A DNA stretch of 64,000 nucleotides from Carboxylicivirga sediminis (GTDB taxonomy: Bacteria; Bacteroidota; Bacteroidia; Bacteroidales; Marinilabiliaceae), in the NCBI RefSeq assembly GCF_018156225.1, contig NZ_JAGTAR010000017.1, positions 1-64,000 on the forward strand, in the 5' to 3' direction. The translations under genes were made by a program, and so were the position numbers. Under the pieces are notes generated by a model. The model saw only the letters and a program-made list of their open reading frames with translations. It was not told where the DNA came from and ran no database searches. Numbering within the stretch: the first letter of the stretch is position 1; each line of letters starts with the position of its first letter. This document shows positions 34,067 through 44,040 of the stretch, piece by piece.

Positions 34067-35539
34067 ATGGCAAAAGTTTTAACGCCTAGGAGTGAAAGTT
34101 ATTCACAATGGTACAACGACCTTGTACTGAAAGCAGATTTAGCTGAAAATTCAGCAGTACGTGGATGTATGGTAATTAAGCCTTATGGCTATGCCATATG
34201 GGAAAAAATGCAGAGTGTATTAGACCGCATGTTTAAAGATACAGGGCATGAAAATGCGTATTTCCCGATTTTTATTCCCAAGTCATTCTTTAGTAAAGAA
34301 GCCGATCATGTTGAAGGATTTGCTAAGGAATGTGCCGTTGTTACTCACTATCGCCTGATGAATGATCCAGATGGAAATGGAGTAGTGGTGGATCCGGAGG
34401 CAAAACTGGAGGAAGAATTGATTGTGCGTCCAACATCTGAAACCATTATCTGGAACACTTATAAAAATTGGATTCAATCGTACCGTGACCTGCCAATCAA
34501 ATGTAACCAATGGGCCAATGTGGTGCGCTGGGAAATGCGTACACGTCTGTTTCTGCGTACAGCAGAATTTTTATGGCAAGAAGGTCATACGGCCCATGCT
34601 ACAAAGCAAGAAGCCATTGAAGAGACTGAAACCATGATTAACGTGTATGGTGATTTTGCTGAGAAATTTATGGCGGTGCCGGTTGTGAAGGGTATCAAAT
34701 CAGCTAACGAGCGTTTTGCAGGAGCTCTTGAAACATATACAATTGAAGCATTGATGCAGGATGGAAAGGCATTGCAGTCAGGTACATCGCATTTCTTAGG
34801 TCAGAATTTTGCTAAGGCATTTGATGTGAAATTTGCCAGCAAAGAAGGAAAAGAAGATTATGTATGGGCAACATCTTGGGGTGTTTCAACACGCTTGATG
34901 GGTGCCTTAATTATGGCTCATTCCGATGATAATGGCTTGGTATTACCTCCAAAATTGGCACCAATTCAGGTAGTGATTGTACCTATCTTTCGCAAGCCTG
35001 AGGAGTTGGCTAAAATTAAAGAAGTGGCCGGCGGATTAATTGCAAAGCTCCGTGATAGAGGCATTGATGTGAAATTTGATGATAACGATAATAAGAAACC
35101 AGGCTGGAAATTTGCTGAGTACGAATTGAAAGGTGTACCGGTTCGTTTGGCTATGGGACCACGCGACCTGGAGAATGGAACAGTTGAAGTGGCTCGCCGT
35201 GATACTCTTAGTAAAGAAGTTGTTACACTGGATGGTGTTGATGAGCATATTGTCAAGCTATTGGATGATATTCAGACAAATATTTTCCAAAAGGCCTTGG
35301 AATTCAGAGCTGAGAAGACTGTATCGGTAGATACTTATGAAGAGTTTAAAGAACGATTGGAAGAAGGTGGCTTTATTATGGCTCATTGGGATGGAACGCC
35401 TGAAACAGAGCAGAAGATTAAAGAAGAAACGAAAGCAACAATACGCTGTATTCCACTAGATCAGCCTGATGAAGAGGGTCTATGTATCTACTCAGGAAAA
35501 CCATCGGGTAAGCGCGTAATGTTTGCAAGAGCCTACTAA
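34067..35539 (+). CDS. proS: Prolyl-tRNA synthetase
   Basis: 490-residue class II aminoacyl-tRNA synthetase of the short (archaeal/eukaryote-like, ProS type 3) form, without the large editing insertion of E. coli ProS. Class II motifs are visible: a motif 2-type segment [27 protein letters not shown], and [14 protein letters not shown]. The anticodon-binding domain spans about 290-390, and the C-terminal zinc-like domain ends in [10 protein letters not shown]. It charges tRNA-Pro in the cytosol. It is monocistronic with a clear terminator. Confidence 0.97.
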   Translation: MAKVLTPRSESYSQWYNDLVLKADLAENSAVRGCMVIKPYGYAIWEKMQSVLDRMFKDTGHENAYFPIFIPKSFFSKEADHVEGFAKECAVVTHYRLMNDPDGNGVVVDPEAKLEEELIVRPTSETIIWNTYKNWIQSYRDLPIKCNQWANVVRWEMRTRLFLRTAEFLWQEGHTAHATKQEAIEETETMINVYGDFAEKFMAVPVVKGIKSANERFAGALETYTIEALMQDGKALQSGTSHFLGQNFAKAFDVKFASKEGKEDYVWATSWGVSTRLMGALIMAHSDDNGLVLPPKLAPIQVVIVPIFRKPEELAKIKEVAGGLIAKLRDRGIDVKFDDNDNKKPGWKFAEYELKGVPVRLAMGPRDLENGTVEVARRDTLSKEVVTLDGVDEHIVKLLDDIQTNIFQKALEFRAEKTVSVDTYEEFKERLEEGGFIMAHWDGTPETEQKIKEETKATIRCIPLDQPDEEGLCIYSGKPSGKRVMFARAY

Positions 35540-35560
35540 AAGCATTTTAAATGATATAGT

Positions 35561-35595
35561 AAAGGGAGACCATGATAAAGGTTTCCCTTTTTTTG
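35561..35595 (+). terminator. Terminator of proS
   Basis: An 11-bp stem with one G-U pair (35561-35571 with 35580-35590), 8-nt loop, followed by a T run. Confidence 0.85.
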
Positions 35596-35652
35596 TGCGA
35601 AAAAGTTTAAATTTAGCCAACCTTTTACTATTAAAACTTAAAAGTACACTCT

Positions 35653-36342
35653 ATGAATAATGAAGAAATTAAAAAGGGAATAGTCGATATACTGCAGACA
35701 AAAGCTGTTGTTAAACAAGATGTTTTTGAATCGACAAAGAAGAATTTTGACTTGCTCAAAGAGGTGCTTAAAAAAGTGCAGCATGAGTATAACCTGCAAT
35801 TGGATGATACTGACACGAGGATTCATCTGTTGTTTGAGGATAAAGGCGAGTTTGTTGCACAATTAAAGGTGGCAGGTGATGTGTTGGTGTTTCATATGCA
35901 TACCAATACTTTCGAATTTGATCGCGACCATGAGGTGTGGAAAAGCGACTATGTAAAAACCGATGAGAACAACTCCTATTGCGGCGTTGTTAATATCTAC
36001 AACTTTTTGTACGATTCTTTCAGGTATAACCGAGAGCATGATGCCGGTTACCTGATTGCCCGCGTATTTATCAATAAGGAGGGGCATTATTTCGTGGAAG
36101 GGAAACGACAAAAGGGCACTGGCATTAATCATTTTGGCAGTTCAATAATTAATGCAGAGAATTGGCAGAAGATTATTGAGACAGCCATCTTATATTCACT
36201 TGAATTTGACTTGTTGGTACCTCCTTATGACGATGTGAAAATCATTTCGATGATGCAGATGAATGGGGAGATACTCAGCTCAAAGATGCAAACGGGCAAA
36301 CGCTTGGGCTTTGTTTACAAAGCTGATGATGTGCAGCAGTGA
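35653..36342 (+). CDS. Conserved hypothetical protein, 229 aa
   Basis: I do not recognise a characterised family. The protein is soluble, without signal peptide or membrane segment. The N-terminus (about 1-45) is a charged helical region. A beta-rich part follows with FEDKGEFVAQLKVAGDVLVFHMHTN and EFDRDHEVWKSDYVKTD, then a Tyr-rich stretch and GHYFVEGKRQKGTGINHFG. Codon use and composition look like the neighbours, so it is a real gene. It stands alone between proS and pepT with no terminator visible on its 3' side. Cytosolic location is inferred from the lack of targeting signals. Confidence 0.8.
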   Translation: MNNEEIKKGIVDILQTKAVVKQDVFESTKKNFDLLKEVLKKVQHEYNLQLDDTDTRIHLLFEDKGEFVAQLKVAGDVLVFHMHTNTFEFDRDHEVWKSDYVKTDENNSYCGVVNIYNFLYDSFRYNREHDAGYLIARVFINKEGHYFVEGKRQKGTGINHFGSSIINAENWQKIIETAILYSLEFDLLVPPYDDVKIISMMQMNGEILSSKMQTGKRLGFVYKADDVQQ

Positions 36343-36459
36343 ATTTAGATAATATGACGCTTCGCTGTTGGATATTAGACAAATAAATAGCAAAGCAACT
36401 TAATAATTCAACAAACAACCAAGCTAGTGGTTATAGCCATTAGCTATCAGTATAAAATT

Positions 36460-37689
36460 ATGGAACAAGTATTGAATCGATTTTTGAAATATGTGGTGGT
36501 GGACACGCAGTCAGATACAGATACTGGTCTGACGCCTTCAACACCAGGGCAGATGGAATTTGCAATAGCATTGGCTGAAGAGTTAAAGACCATTGGTCTG
36601 GAGGAAGTAAGTGTGGATGATAATGGTTATGTAATGGCCACCGTGCCGGCCACAACAGATGAGGATGTGCCCGTTATTGGTTTTGTTGCACATATGGATA
36701 CCAGCCCCGATTTCACAGGTAAGAACGTTAAGCCGAGGGTGATTAGTAACTATCAGGGAGGTGATATCGTTTTAAATGAATCAGAAAATATTATTCTAAA
36801 GGCAGTTGACTTTCCTGAAGTTGAGCATTACATAGGACAGGATTTGGTGGTGACTGATGGTAAAACCCTCTTGGGAGCTGATGATAAAGCTGGAGTGGCC
36901 GAGATTGTAACAGCAGCTGAATACCTGATTAATCATCCTGAAATTAAGCATGGAAAGATACGCATCGGGTTTACACCTGATGAGGAAATTGGTGCCGGGG
37001 CCGACCATTTTGATGTGAAGCAGTTTGGTGCTGAGTTTGCCTATACCTTGGATGGTTCACAAATTGGTGAGTTGGAGTATGAAAACTTCAATGCGGCAGG
37101 AGCTAAGATTACAGTTAACGGACGAATGGTGCATCCGGGCTATGCCAAAAACAAGATGCGTAATTCAATCCGAATAGCAAATCAGATCATTACAATGTTA
37201 CCACGCCACGAGACACCTGAACATACTGAGGGTTACGAGGGTTTCTACCACCTGATGTCGTTTAATGGCGATGTGGAAAAAACGGAGCTGGTGTATATCA
37301 TTCGTGATTTTAAACGTGATCGTTTTGAAGACCGCAAGCGCGAGGTGCAGCACCTGATTAATAAGATAAATGCTGAATATGGTGAAGGCACTGCCAGTGT
37401 TGACATAAAAGATCAGTATTATAACATGCGCGAGAAGGTGGAGCCTGTAATGTACGTGGTTGATTTTGCCAAGCAGGCCATGGAGGAAGTAGGTGTTAAG
37501 CCAATTGTAAAGCCAATTCGCGGAGGAACTGATGGTTCGCGTCTTTCATACATGGGGCTGCCTTGTCCGAATATTTTTGCCGGAGGGCATAACTTCCATG
37601 GACGTTTTGAATTTGTGCCGGTGCAGAGCATGCATAAGGCCGTTGAGGTAATTCTTAAAATAGCTGAATTAGTTGCAAAAAAACACTAA
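36460..37689 (+). CDS. pepT: Peptidase T (tripeptide aminopeptidase)
   Basis: 409 residues from the ATG at 36460 (a GTG 33 bases upstream is less likely; the chosen length equals known PepT of about 408). Zinc-dependent M20 family exopeptidase removing the N-terminal residue of tripeptides in the cytosol. The motifs are [11 protein letters not shown] (metal His and Asp), [13 protein letters not shown] (bridging Asp), [16 protein letters not shown] (catalytic Glu), [12 protein letters not shown], and [15 protein letters not shown] near the end (metal His). Confidence 0.95.
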   Translation: MEQVLNRFLKYVVVDTQSDTDTGLTPSTPGQMEFAIALAEELKTIGLEEVSVDDNGYVMATVPATTDEDVPVIGFVAHMDTSPDFTGKNVKPRVISNYQGGDIVLNESENIILKAVDFPEVEHYIGQDLVVTDGKTLLGADDKAGVAEIVTAAEYLINHPEIKHGKIRIGFTPDEEIGAGADHFDVKQFGAEFAYTLDGSQIGELEYENFNAAGAKITVNGRMVHPGYAKNKMRNSIRIANQIITMLPRHETPEHTEGYEGFYHLMSFNGDVEKTELVYIIRDFKRDRFEDRKREVQHLINKINAEYGEGTASVDIKDQYYNMREKVEPVMYVVDFAKQAMEEVGVKPIVKPIRGGTDGSRLSYMGLPCPNIFAGGHNFHGRFEFVPVQSMHKAVEVILKIAELVAKKH

Positions 37690-37770
37690 ATCGTTGAACA
37701 TCCCCTGACCATTTTTGTTTGAAGAGTGGTTTTAATTAAGAAAATAAGTTTAACGATTAAAAATAAAATT

Positions 37771-38403
37771 ATGGCTGTATTAGTAGGAAAACAAGCCCCT
37801 TCATTTAGCGCAAGTGCTGTGGTTAACGGCGGTGAAATTGTTGAGAACTTCTCATTGGAGCAGTTTAAAGGTAAGAAGTATGTTATTTTATATTTCTATC
37901 CGGCAGATTTTACTTTTGTTTGTCCAACAGAGATTATTGCATTTCAGGATAAAATGAAAGAGTTTGAAGCGCGTAATGTTGAAGTGGTAGGTGTTTCTGT
38001 TGATTCAGAATTCTCTCACTGGAAGTGGTTACAAACAGATCCTAAAGATGGCGGTATCAAAGGTGTTAAATACCCATTGGTGGCAGATAATAGCAAAACC
38101 ATCTCTGAAAACTACGATGTGTTGGCTGGTGAATATGACTACAACGAAGATGGACAGATTGTATTCAATGGCACGCCAATGGCTTATCGTGGATTGTTCT
38201 TGATTGATAAAGAAGGTGTTGTTCGTCACCAGGTGGTAAATGATATGCCGTTAGGTCGTAGCGTTGAAGAAGCTATCCGTATTGTTGATGCTTTGCAATT
38301 CTTTGAAGAAAACGGTGAGGTTTGTCCGGCTGACTGGCACAAAGGCGACAAAGGTCTGACTGCTACTCAGGAAGGTATTGCCGACTATTTGGGAAGCAAG
38401 TAA
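37771..38403 (+). CDS. Typical 2-Cys peroxiredoxin (AhpC/Prx1 type)
   Basis: 210 residues from the ATG at 37771, where the conserved start MAVLVGKQAPSF begins. The peroxidatic Cys51 sits in DFTFVCPTE and the resolving Cys185 in GEVCPADW, both expected for Prx1/AhpC-class enzymes that reduce hydrogen peroxide and organic hydroperoxides. No ahpF or thioredoxin gene is adjacent, so the reductant is unknown. It has its own terminator. It fits an organism that meets oxygen only at times. Confidence 0.95.
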   Translation: MAVLVGKQAPSFSASAVVNGGEIVENFSLEQFKGKKYVILYFYPADFTFVCPTEIIAFQDKMKEFEARNVEVVGVSVDSEFSHWKWLQTDPKDGGIKGVKYPLVADNSKTISENYDVLAGEYDYNEDGQIVFNGTPMAYRGLFLIDKEGVVRHQVVNDMPLGRSVEEAIRIVDALQFFEENGEVCPADWHKGDKGLTATQEGIADYLGSK

Positions 38404-38429
38404 TTTATACATTTATACTGAGTTATAAG

Positions 38430-38458
38430 AAGCACCTTCGTTTGAGGGTGCTTTTTTT
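38430..38458 (+). terminator. Terminator of peroxiredoxin gene
   Basis: A 7-bp stem (38430-38436 with 38447-38453) followed by a T run. Confidence 0.78.
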
Positions 38459-38581
38459 ATGCAAGTCAGTAACGCAATTCAGCTAGAATATCGATATAAT
38501 GTTGAAGGTTTCCTGATGGCTTATGCCATTTCTCATGCAAGTGAGAAAAGCTGACACAATTGTTTTTCTTATTTTTGTGAA

Positions 38582-39883
38582 ATGCGTAAGTACCTTAATA
38601 TTCATCCCGGTGATGAGCGTACATTCAAACAGCAAATATGCCAGGCTTCGCGTAACGAGGGGGCAGCTGTTATTTTAGATAGTAATGGTTTTCAGTCTCC
38701 TGCCTGCGTAAAAAGTGATATTAATTATGATTTTGTGGCTGGCTTGCAGAGTGTTGGTGATTGTACTAACGATATTCATCAGTTAAAGCTATTTCATGAT
38801 CAGTATCAAGACTGGATATTAGGCTTTTTGGCCTATGATGTCAAGAATCAATTAGAGGAGCTTTTATCTGATAACCCCGATCGCATTGAAATGCCTGATA
38901 TGTACTTCTTCAGGCCACGTTACTTATTTTTAAATGATGGTAATAGTTGGCAGGTGGGCTATCTTGATGATTATGACGATGAGTCATCTGTGAAAAACTA
39001 TATAAGTGAATTTGAAAGTATTTGCCTCACCGAGGAGCCCTTGGGAGATATTAAATTGAATCATCAGGTATCGCATGCCGAATACCTGGAGGCCATTGAG
39101 AAAGTGTTATGGCATATTCAACGTGGCGATATTTATGAGCTTAACTATTGCATGGAGTTCTTTATTCAGGATGTTGATTTAATGCCTCAATGCGTATACG
39201 AGCGATTAAAAACGATATCGCCAACGCCTTTTTCTTCCTTCGTTAAGTACCATGATAAGTTTTTGATGGGCGCTTCACCAGAGCGCTATCTTAAAAAGGA
39301 AGGTGCCCGAATGGTTTCTCAACCTATAAAGGGTACATCTCCCCGCGATAATAATCCTTTTATTGATAGAGCCAACAAACGCTATCTCATTAACTCGGAA
39401 AAGGAGCAGGCCGAAAATATCATGATTACTGATTTGGTGCGCAATGATTTGTCGAGGGTAGCCAGACGCGGTTCTGTGAAAGTAGATGAGCTTTGCGGTA
39501 TCTATTCTTTTAAGCAGGTGCACCAGATGATTTCAACTATCTCAGCAGAATTGGATGGATCTTATAATTGGCTGGATGCCATTAAAGCGTCTTTCCCGAT
39601 GGGATCAATGACCGGTGCGCCAAAGGTTAGTGCGATGCAGCTGATTGAGAAATACGAAAGCAGTAAACGAGGCCTGTATAGTGGTACTATTGGCTATGTA
39701 ACACCGGAGGGCGATTTTGATTTCAATGTGGTTATTCGTAGTTTACTATATAACCGTAAAAAGCAATGTGCTTCTTTTATGGTGGGTGGTGCTATAACAA
39801 ACCAGTCTGAGCCACAAAAGGAGTACGAAGAGTGTTTGTTGAAAGCATCTGCCATAATGAAAGTGTTTAACATTGAGCAATAG
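38582..39883 (+). CDS. pabB: Aminodeoxychorismate synthase component I-like (chorismate-binding enzyme)
   Basis: 433-residue chorismate-utilising enzyme. The C-terminal catalytic domain has GDIYELNYCMEF, PERYLKKEGARMVSQPIKGT, ENIMITDLVRNDLSRVA, FPMGSMTGAPKVSAMQLIEKYE and RGLYSGTIGYVTPEGDFDFNV. The pattern PIKGT with Lys fits PabB (4-amino-4-deoxychorismate for folate) more than TrpE. Isochorismate synthase is less likely. No glutaminase (pabA) or lyase (pabC) gene is adjacent. tilS starts 8 bases downstream, suggesting co-transcription. TATTTTTG ends 4 bases before the ATG. Confidence 0.85.
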   Translation: MRKYLNIHPGDERTFKQQICQASRNEGAAVILDSNGFQSPACVKSDINYDFVAGLQSVGDCTNDIHQLKLFHDQYQDWILGFLAYDVKNQLEELLSDNPDRIEMPDMYFFRPRYLFLNDGNSWQVGYLDDYDDESSVKNYISEFESICLTEEPLGDIKLNHQVSHAEYLEAIEKVLWHIQRGDIYELNYCMEFFIQDVDLMPQCVYERLKTISPTPFSSFVKYHDKFLMGASPERYLKKEGARMVSQPIKGTSPRDNNPFIDRANKRYLINSEKEQAENIMITDLVRNDLSRVARRGSVKVDELCGIYSFKQVHQMISTISAELDGSYNWLDAIKASFPMGSMTGAPKVSAMQLIEKYESSKRGLYSGTIGYVTPEGDFDFNVVIRSLLYNRKKQCASFMVGGAITNQSEPQKEYEECLLKASAIMKVFNIEQ

Positions 39884-39891
39884 AAGTTGAT

Positions 39892-41220
39892 ATGTATGCA
39901 ATAACGCCCCAGGCGATACAAAATATTTTAGCAGAAAAGTGTCAGGTGGCAGAAACCGATAAGCTGTTAGTGGCTGTTAGTGGCGGAGCTGATTCAATGG
40001 CCTTGTTGCATTTATTGCAGAAAGCTGGCTGCCAGCTGGCTGCTGCTCATTGTAATTTTCAGTTACGGGGCGATGCATCGGATAGTGATGAGCACTTGGT
40101 GACTGACTATTGTAATGCGAATGCAATACAGCTTTATAAAACCACCTTTGATACGCAAAGGTTTGCCGCTGATAATAAACTTTCGATTGAGATGGCAGCA
40201 CGTGAACTGCGCTATAACTGGTTTCAGGAAATAATCAATGATGAAGGATATAATACCATTGTGACCGGACATCATGGCAATGATTCCATCGAAACGTTTT
40301 TCCTTAATTTGGTGCGAGGAACCGGAGTAAAGGGACTTACAGGCATTAGCTTCCGTAATAATAATATTGCTCGGCCTTTGTTGCCTTTCACCAGGGAGCA
40401 AATAGAACGTTATTGTGAGAAAAATAATCTAGATTGGTGTCATGACGCTTCCAACGATGATTGCCGTTTCATACGCAATAAACTGCGTCATGAAGTGATA
40501 CCGGTGCTAGAGTCCATCAATCCTGCTTTTTTTGATACCATGCAAATGAATATGGCTCATTTACAGGATACCGAATTGATGCTGGAGGGGGAGGTTGAAC
40601 GTTTTCGAACCAATGAGGTTGTCGATGAAGAGGGTACGGTCATTATCCCCATCTCCAAATTAAAGCTGTATCCTTATTATGCTTCTCTGCTATTTGAGTT
40701 ACTGCGACCATATGGCTTTAATTCATCGGTCGTTAAGGAGGTGCTTGAGCATCTGGAAGGCTTATCAGGTAAGCAGTTTTTTAGTGATTCATATCGTTTG
40801 ATTAAAGATCGCCATAATCTGCTGGTATTGCCCATCGAGGAAATAGGGGTGCAGCACTTTTGGATTGAGGAAGGACTAAATGTTGGGGAGCAGACCCTGA
40901 CGATTCGGGTATATGAAAAACCGGCAGATTTTTCATTTTCACGAAAGCCAGAGCTCATTCATTTAGATGCAGACCTGGTAGATTTACCTTTGCTTGTGCG
41001 CAAATGGAAGCAAGGTGATGCGTTTATGCCATTGGGGATGAAAAATTTTAAGAAGCTCAGCGATTTTTTCATCGATGAAAAATATAGCCTGAAAGATAAA
41101 GAAGATGCCTGGCTGATATTAAGTGGTGAGAACATTGTATGGGTACTTGGCAAGCGCATTGATGAACGCTATAAAGTGATGAAACGTACCAAACGTATAC
41201 TGGAGATTCAGTTGCAATAA
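39892..41220 (+). CDS. tilS: tRNA(Ile)-lysidine synthetase
   Basis: 442-residue N-type PP-loop ATPase that converts C34 of the CAU anticodon of minor tRNA-Ile into lysidine. The loop LVAVSGGADSMALLHLL is near residues 23-39. TilS-typical downstream segments are AAHCNFQLRG, TGHHGNDSIETFFLNLVRGTG and RPLLPFTREQIERYC, followed by the C-terminal TilS domain (about 365-440) with VRKWKQGDAFMPLGM. It probably shares a transcript with pabB and ends at a strong bidirectional hairpin. Confidence 0.96.
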   Translation: MYAITPQAIQNILAEKCQVAETDKLLVAVSGGADSMALLHLLQKAGCQLAAAHCNFQLRGDASDSDEHLVTDYCNANAIQLYKTTFDTQRFAADNKLSIEMAARELRYNWFQEIINDEGYNTIVTGHHGNDSIETFFLNLVRGTGVKGLTGISFRNNNIARPLLPFTREQIERYCEKNNLDWCHDASNDDCRFIRNKLRHEVIPVLESINPAFFDTMQMNMAHLQDTELMLEGEVERFRTNEVVDEEGTVIIPISKLKLYPYYASLLFELLRPYGFNSSVVKEVLEHLEGLSGKQFFSDSYRLIKDRHNLLVLPIEEIGVQHFWIEEGLNVGEQTLTIRVYEKPADFSFSRKPELIHLDADLVDLPLLVRKWKQGDAFMPLGMKNFKKLSDFFIDEKYSLKDKEDAWLILSGENIVWVLGKRIDERYKVMKRTKRILEIQLQ

Positions 41221-41254
41221 AAAGGCCTTAAGAATATCTCTTAAGGCCTTTATT
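41219..41254. terminator. Bidirectional terminator between tilS and the 590-aa gene
   Basis: A perfect 13-bp stem (41221-41233 with 41239-41251), 5-nt loop, between convergent genes. Confidence 0.9.
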
Positions 41255-41259
41255 GTTTA

Positions 41260-43032
41260 TTATAGTTCCTTCTTTATTACAGGATAACTATTCAGTAGTT
41301 GTTCCAACTCAATCACTACTTCTTGTTTCTTTTCTTTAAAAAGCTCAGTGTAGTAATTAACTCCTTCCATTATGTTTTTACGGAAGGCTGTCAGCTGCTT
41401 CATTTCTTTGGTATCTTCCGGTTGGCTTAGAAATTCATCCATGCGTTTTTTGAAAATATCCAGATACATACCCAGCTCTTTTAAAAACATGTGTGGTCGC
41501 GGACGCTTATCCAATAAATCCTGGCGGCCATATATGTGGTCAACCATTTCAGTTAAACTGGATTCTTTTGAAAAATAAGCCAGGTTAGGTCCCGGACAAA
41601 CCGTTACCTTATCGGTTGGCCCGACAGGAATATTTTTCGATTCCAATAGAGACACACCTAAACCAACACATAAGCACTCTTTTTCAATAATATCAGCATA
41701 GGCTTTGTTGTGCGCTTCTTCGGGCAGATTTAAAGCATCCAGCTCAGCCAGTTTTTTACGTTGGTATTGCTTAGAAGCCGTACAGATAGGTTTCTCGGTA
41801 TATTCAGTATTGTACTTCAGAAATTGCTTGGTACAAGGCATGCCATGCTCACCTTTTTGCGCATTAGCCAGGCGTTGCTCACTCATTGATGCCCATTTAA
41901 CACTGTTGAACGGAACGCCCAATGGAGACAGGCCACTGAAATATAAATCTTTCTCCTTAGCATCTTTAAGAAGCTGCAGGGTAGCAGTGTCAATACTTAC
42001 TGCTTCAGGTACCAGCATAAAAGGTGTACCCCAGCCAACGCCGTCCATTTTGTAGTGATCCATTAGCAAACGGTGCTCCTCATTGGTGCCTACACCACCC
42101 TGGGCAGTCACTTTTATTTCTGGAGTTTGTGCAGGAGTGTTGAGTTCCTTCTTTGCCAGGGCTGACTCGTAAACGCCTCTGCAGGTTTCAATTAGCTTGT
42201 CCCTGTTTTTGCGGAATTCATCCAGTATGGGGCCAAATAAAACACCGTTGGTAGGGAAGGCATGTCCGCCACAATTGACCCCGCTCTCAATACGGTATTC
42301 AGATACCCACAGACCTTTGGCTGCAAGCATTTTTCCTTGTACCAGTGCCGATCTGAAATCACTAACTTTCAGAATAATCTTCTTTTTCAGTTCACCATTT
42401 ACATCAGGGAAGAAGTCTTTAAACTTCTCGATGTAACTGTATAAACGGGGGCTCATGCCTGCCGAAAGAACCAGTGAAGAACTTAAGTTACTGTTGGCAA
42501 ATCCCCTTAGTGCTGCGTGGGCATCGTTGAACTCAATAGGCAAAGCTTCGCCATCCTTATAGTTCACCTTATCCAGTTTTGTCATGATGTTGACATCAAT
42601 TTCACCAACATGCAAGTGGTTCTGAATCCAGTTGTTTACTTCTTCTTTTATCTGGCGGCTTTTGTCACTCAGCTTAAATTTCTCTTTTATGGAGCTTAAA
42701 TCGGGCAACATATTGAAATATTTTTCCAATTCACTGCCTTTATCAAGCGCCGATTTCTTTAAATCAGTCACTTTAGCCGTCACAATTTCATCTACCATGT
42801 TCAGGTAAGAAGTAATGCGCTTAGCTCTGAAATCATCTACTTTTTCCGAAATAGCTTTAAATGGCATGTCAAACTTCTCGCAATAGAACTCGCGTAATTG
42901 CTCCATAAGTTTGTCATCAACCAAGGAAATAACGGACGAAATGCCGTATGGAGCCACCTTAATAGGTGTATCCAGAGTGTATCCAAGTCCGAGTACCGGA
43001 ATATGGAAAGTGTGTTTGTTCAAAAAGTCCAT
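41260..43032 (-). CDS. Uncharacterised 590-aa protein, possible FMN-type TIM barrel
   Basis: No characterised family is recognised with confidence. The start reads FHIPVLGLGYTLDTPIKVAPYGISSVISLVDD, like the opening strand and phosphate-proximal loop of nitronate monooxygenase or glutamate-synthase-type barrels. The middle has SGVNCGGHAFPTNGVLFGPI and VTAQGGVGTNEEHRL followed by VGWGTPFMLVPEAVS, again like FMN phosphate-binding loops. The C-terminal third has several Cys (about 399, 416, 453, 455, 478) that could bind a metal or Fe-S cluster, and the tail is helical. It has no signal peptide or membrane segment, so is probably cytosolic. It is monocistronic on the minus strand. The fold idea is inference. 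Confidence 0.55.
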   Translation of the reverse strand: MDFLNKHTFHIPVLGLGYTLDTPIKVAPYGISSVISLVDDKLMEQLREFYCEKFDMPFKAISEKVDDFRAKRITSYLNMVDEIVTAKVTDLKKSALDKGSELEKYFNMLPDLSSIKEKFKLSDKSRQIKEEVNNWIQNHLHVGEIDVNIMTKLDKVNYKDGEALPIEFNDAHAALRGFANSNLSSSLVLSAGMSPRLYSYIEKFKDFFPDVNGELKKKIILKVSDFRSALVQGKMLAAKGLWVSEYRIESGVNCGGHAFPTNGVLFGPILDEFRKNRDKLIETCRGVYESALAKKELNTPAQTPEIKVTAQGGVGTNEEHRLLMDHYKMDGVGWGTPFMLVPEAVSIDTATLQLLKDAKEKDLYFSGLSPLGVPFNSVKWASMSEQRLANAQKGEHGMPCTKQFLKYNTEYTEKPICTASKQYQRKKLAELDALNLPEEAHNKAYADIIEKECLCVGLGVSLLESKNIPVGPTDKVTVCPGPNLAYFSKESSLTEMVDHIYGRQDLLDKRPRPHMFLKELGMYLDIFKKRMDEFLSQPEDTKEMKQLTAFRKNIMEGVNYYTELFKEKKQEVVIELEQLLNSYPVIKKEL

Positions 43033-43079
43033 TGATAATTATGGTTTATTAGATGCCCGAAGATACATCAATATTGGGT

Positions 43080-43107
43080 ACAAAAAAAACGACCTGCAGG
43101 TCGTTTC
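43080..43107 (-). terminator. Terminator of plsC
   Basis: Stem 43087-43094 with 43099-43106 and a TGCA loop forms a 20-base perfect palindrome, followed on the minus strand by eight T. Confidence 0.88.
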
Positions 43108-43147
43108 TTATTCAATCTCAATATTTTAGAATATTTGTTGCTTTTGT

Positions 43148-43888
43148 TCAAACAGACTGTTCTAATTTATTTTTTATTAACTGCTGAATATCAGCAGTCA
43201 ACTCTTCTACATCTTTACCTTTTGGCTCTATTGGCTCAAGGGCGGTATAGCTTATTTTTTCGCCAAATTTCAGGGGAAACATGCCTTTATACATCATTCG
43301 GCTATGACCGTCTATTACAAATGGAATGATAATAGCATCGGGAGCTGCTCTTAAAAGGGTGTTAAGGCCAGCCGTCATAAACTTTTTCACACGACCCGTT
43401 TTGCTTCTGGTGCCTTCAGGAAAAATGCAGGCAGCATAGTTATTTGCCTGAATCAATCGGCCCAGTTTGAATATTTCTTTAACCGATTGAGAGCCGTTTT
43501 TACGATCAATTAAGGCTGATTTACCATGAATGAGGTTATAAGAGATACTTGGCAAGTTTTTGCCCAGTTCAATCTTTGATATAAATTTAGGATAGTATTT
43601 TCTGAACCCATGCACAACAGCCGGTATATCATACAAGCTTTGGTGGTTGGAAACGATGATGACGGGGCGTCCCTCAGGTAGCTGCTCAAAACCCGAAAAT
43701 TTGATCCGGCAACCCATAATATAAAGGCCTTTAACTAAAAAGAAATTGAGTGTATCCACTACTTTTCGTCGTGCATGGTCGCCAAATAGCTTATGTCCGA
43801 TTACCTGGAAGGGGTGAAAGATAACTAATACCAGTCCAAAATAAAGGTGGAATATGGGAGTTAAAAGAAACCCTAAAACTTTTCTCAT
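43148..43888 (-). CDS. plsC: 1-acyl-sn-glycerol-3-phosphate acyltransferase
   Basis: 246 residues, with an N-terminal hydrophobic segment (about 5-25). The PlsC motifs are NHQSLYD (H-x4-D catalytic pair), IFPEGTRSKTG (glycerophosphate binding) and later IIPFVIDGH. It transfers an acyl chain to lysophosphatidic acid at the inner membrane, giving phosphatidic acid. It is monocistronic with its own terminator; CAAAAATA (43923-43930, plus-strand reading) is a candidate -7 element. Confidence 0.9.
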   Translation of the reverse strand: MRKVLGFLLTPIFHLYFGLVLVIFHPFQVIGHKLFGDHARRKVVDTLNFFLVKGLYIMGCRIKFSGFEQLPEGRPVIIVSNHQSLYDIPAVVHGFRKYYPKFISKIELGKNLPSISYNLIHGKSALIDRKNGSQSVKEIFKLGRLIQANNYAACIFPEGTRSKTGRVKKFMTAGLNTLLRAAPDAIIIPFVIDGHSRMMYKGMFPLKFGEKISYTALEPIEPKGKDVEELTADIQQLIKNKLEQSV

Positions 43889-44040
43889 TGGTGTGCTTAT
43901 TATTTATTAAGCCACAAAAAAACAAAAATACAACGATAATCGCCGCATATGTTACTATTATCTATTGTTGTAAACCATTAAAATCTGTTACACGTCTGAT
44001 AATTCGTTATATTTCGCAAATTTGACATAAACTACTTGGC

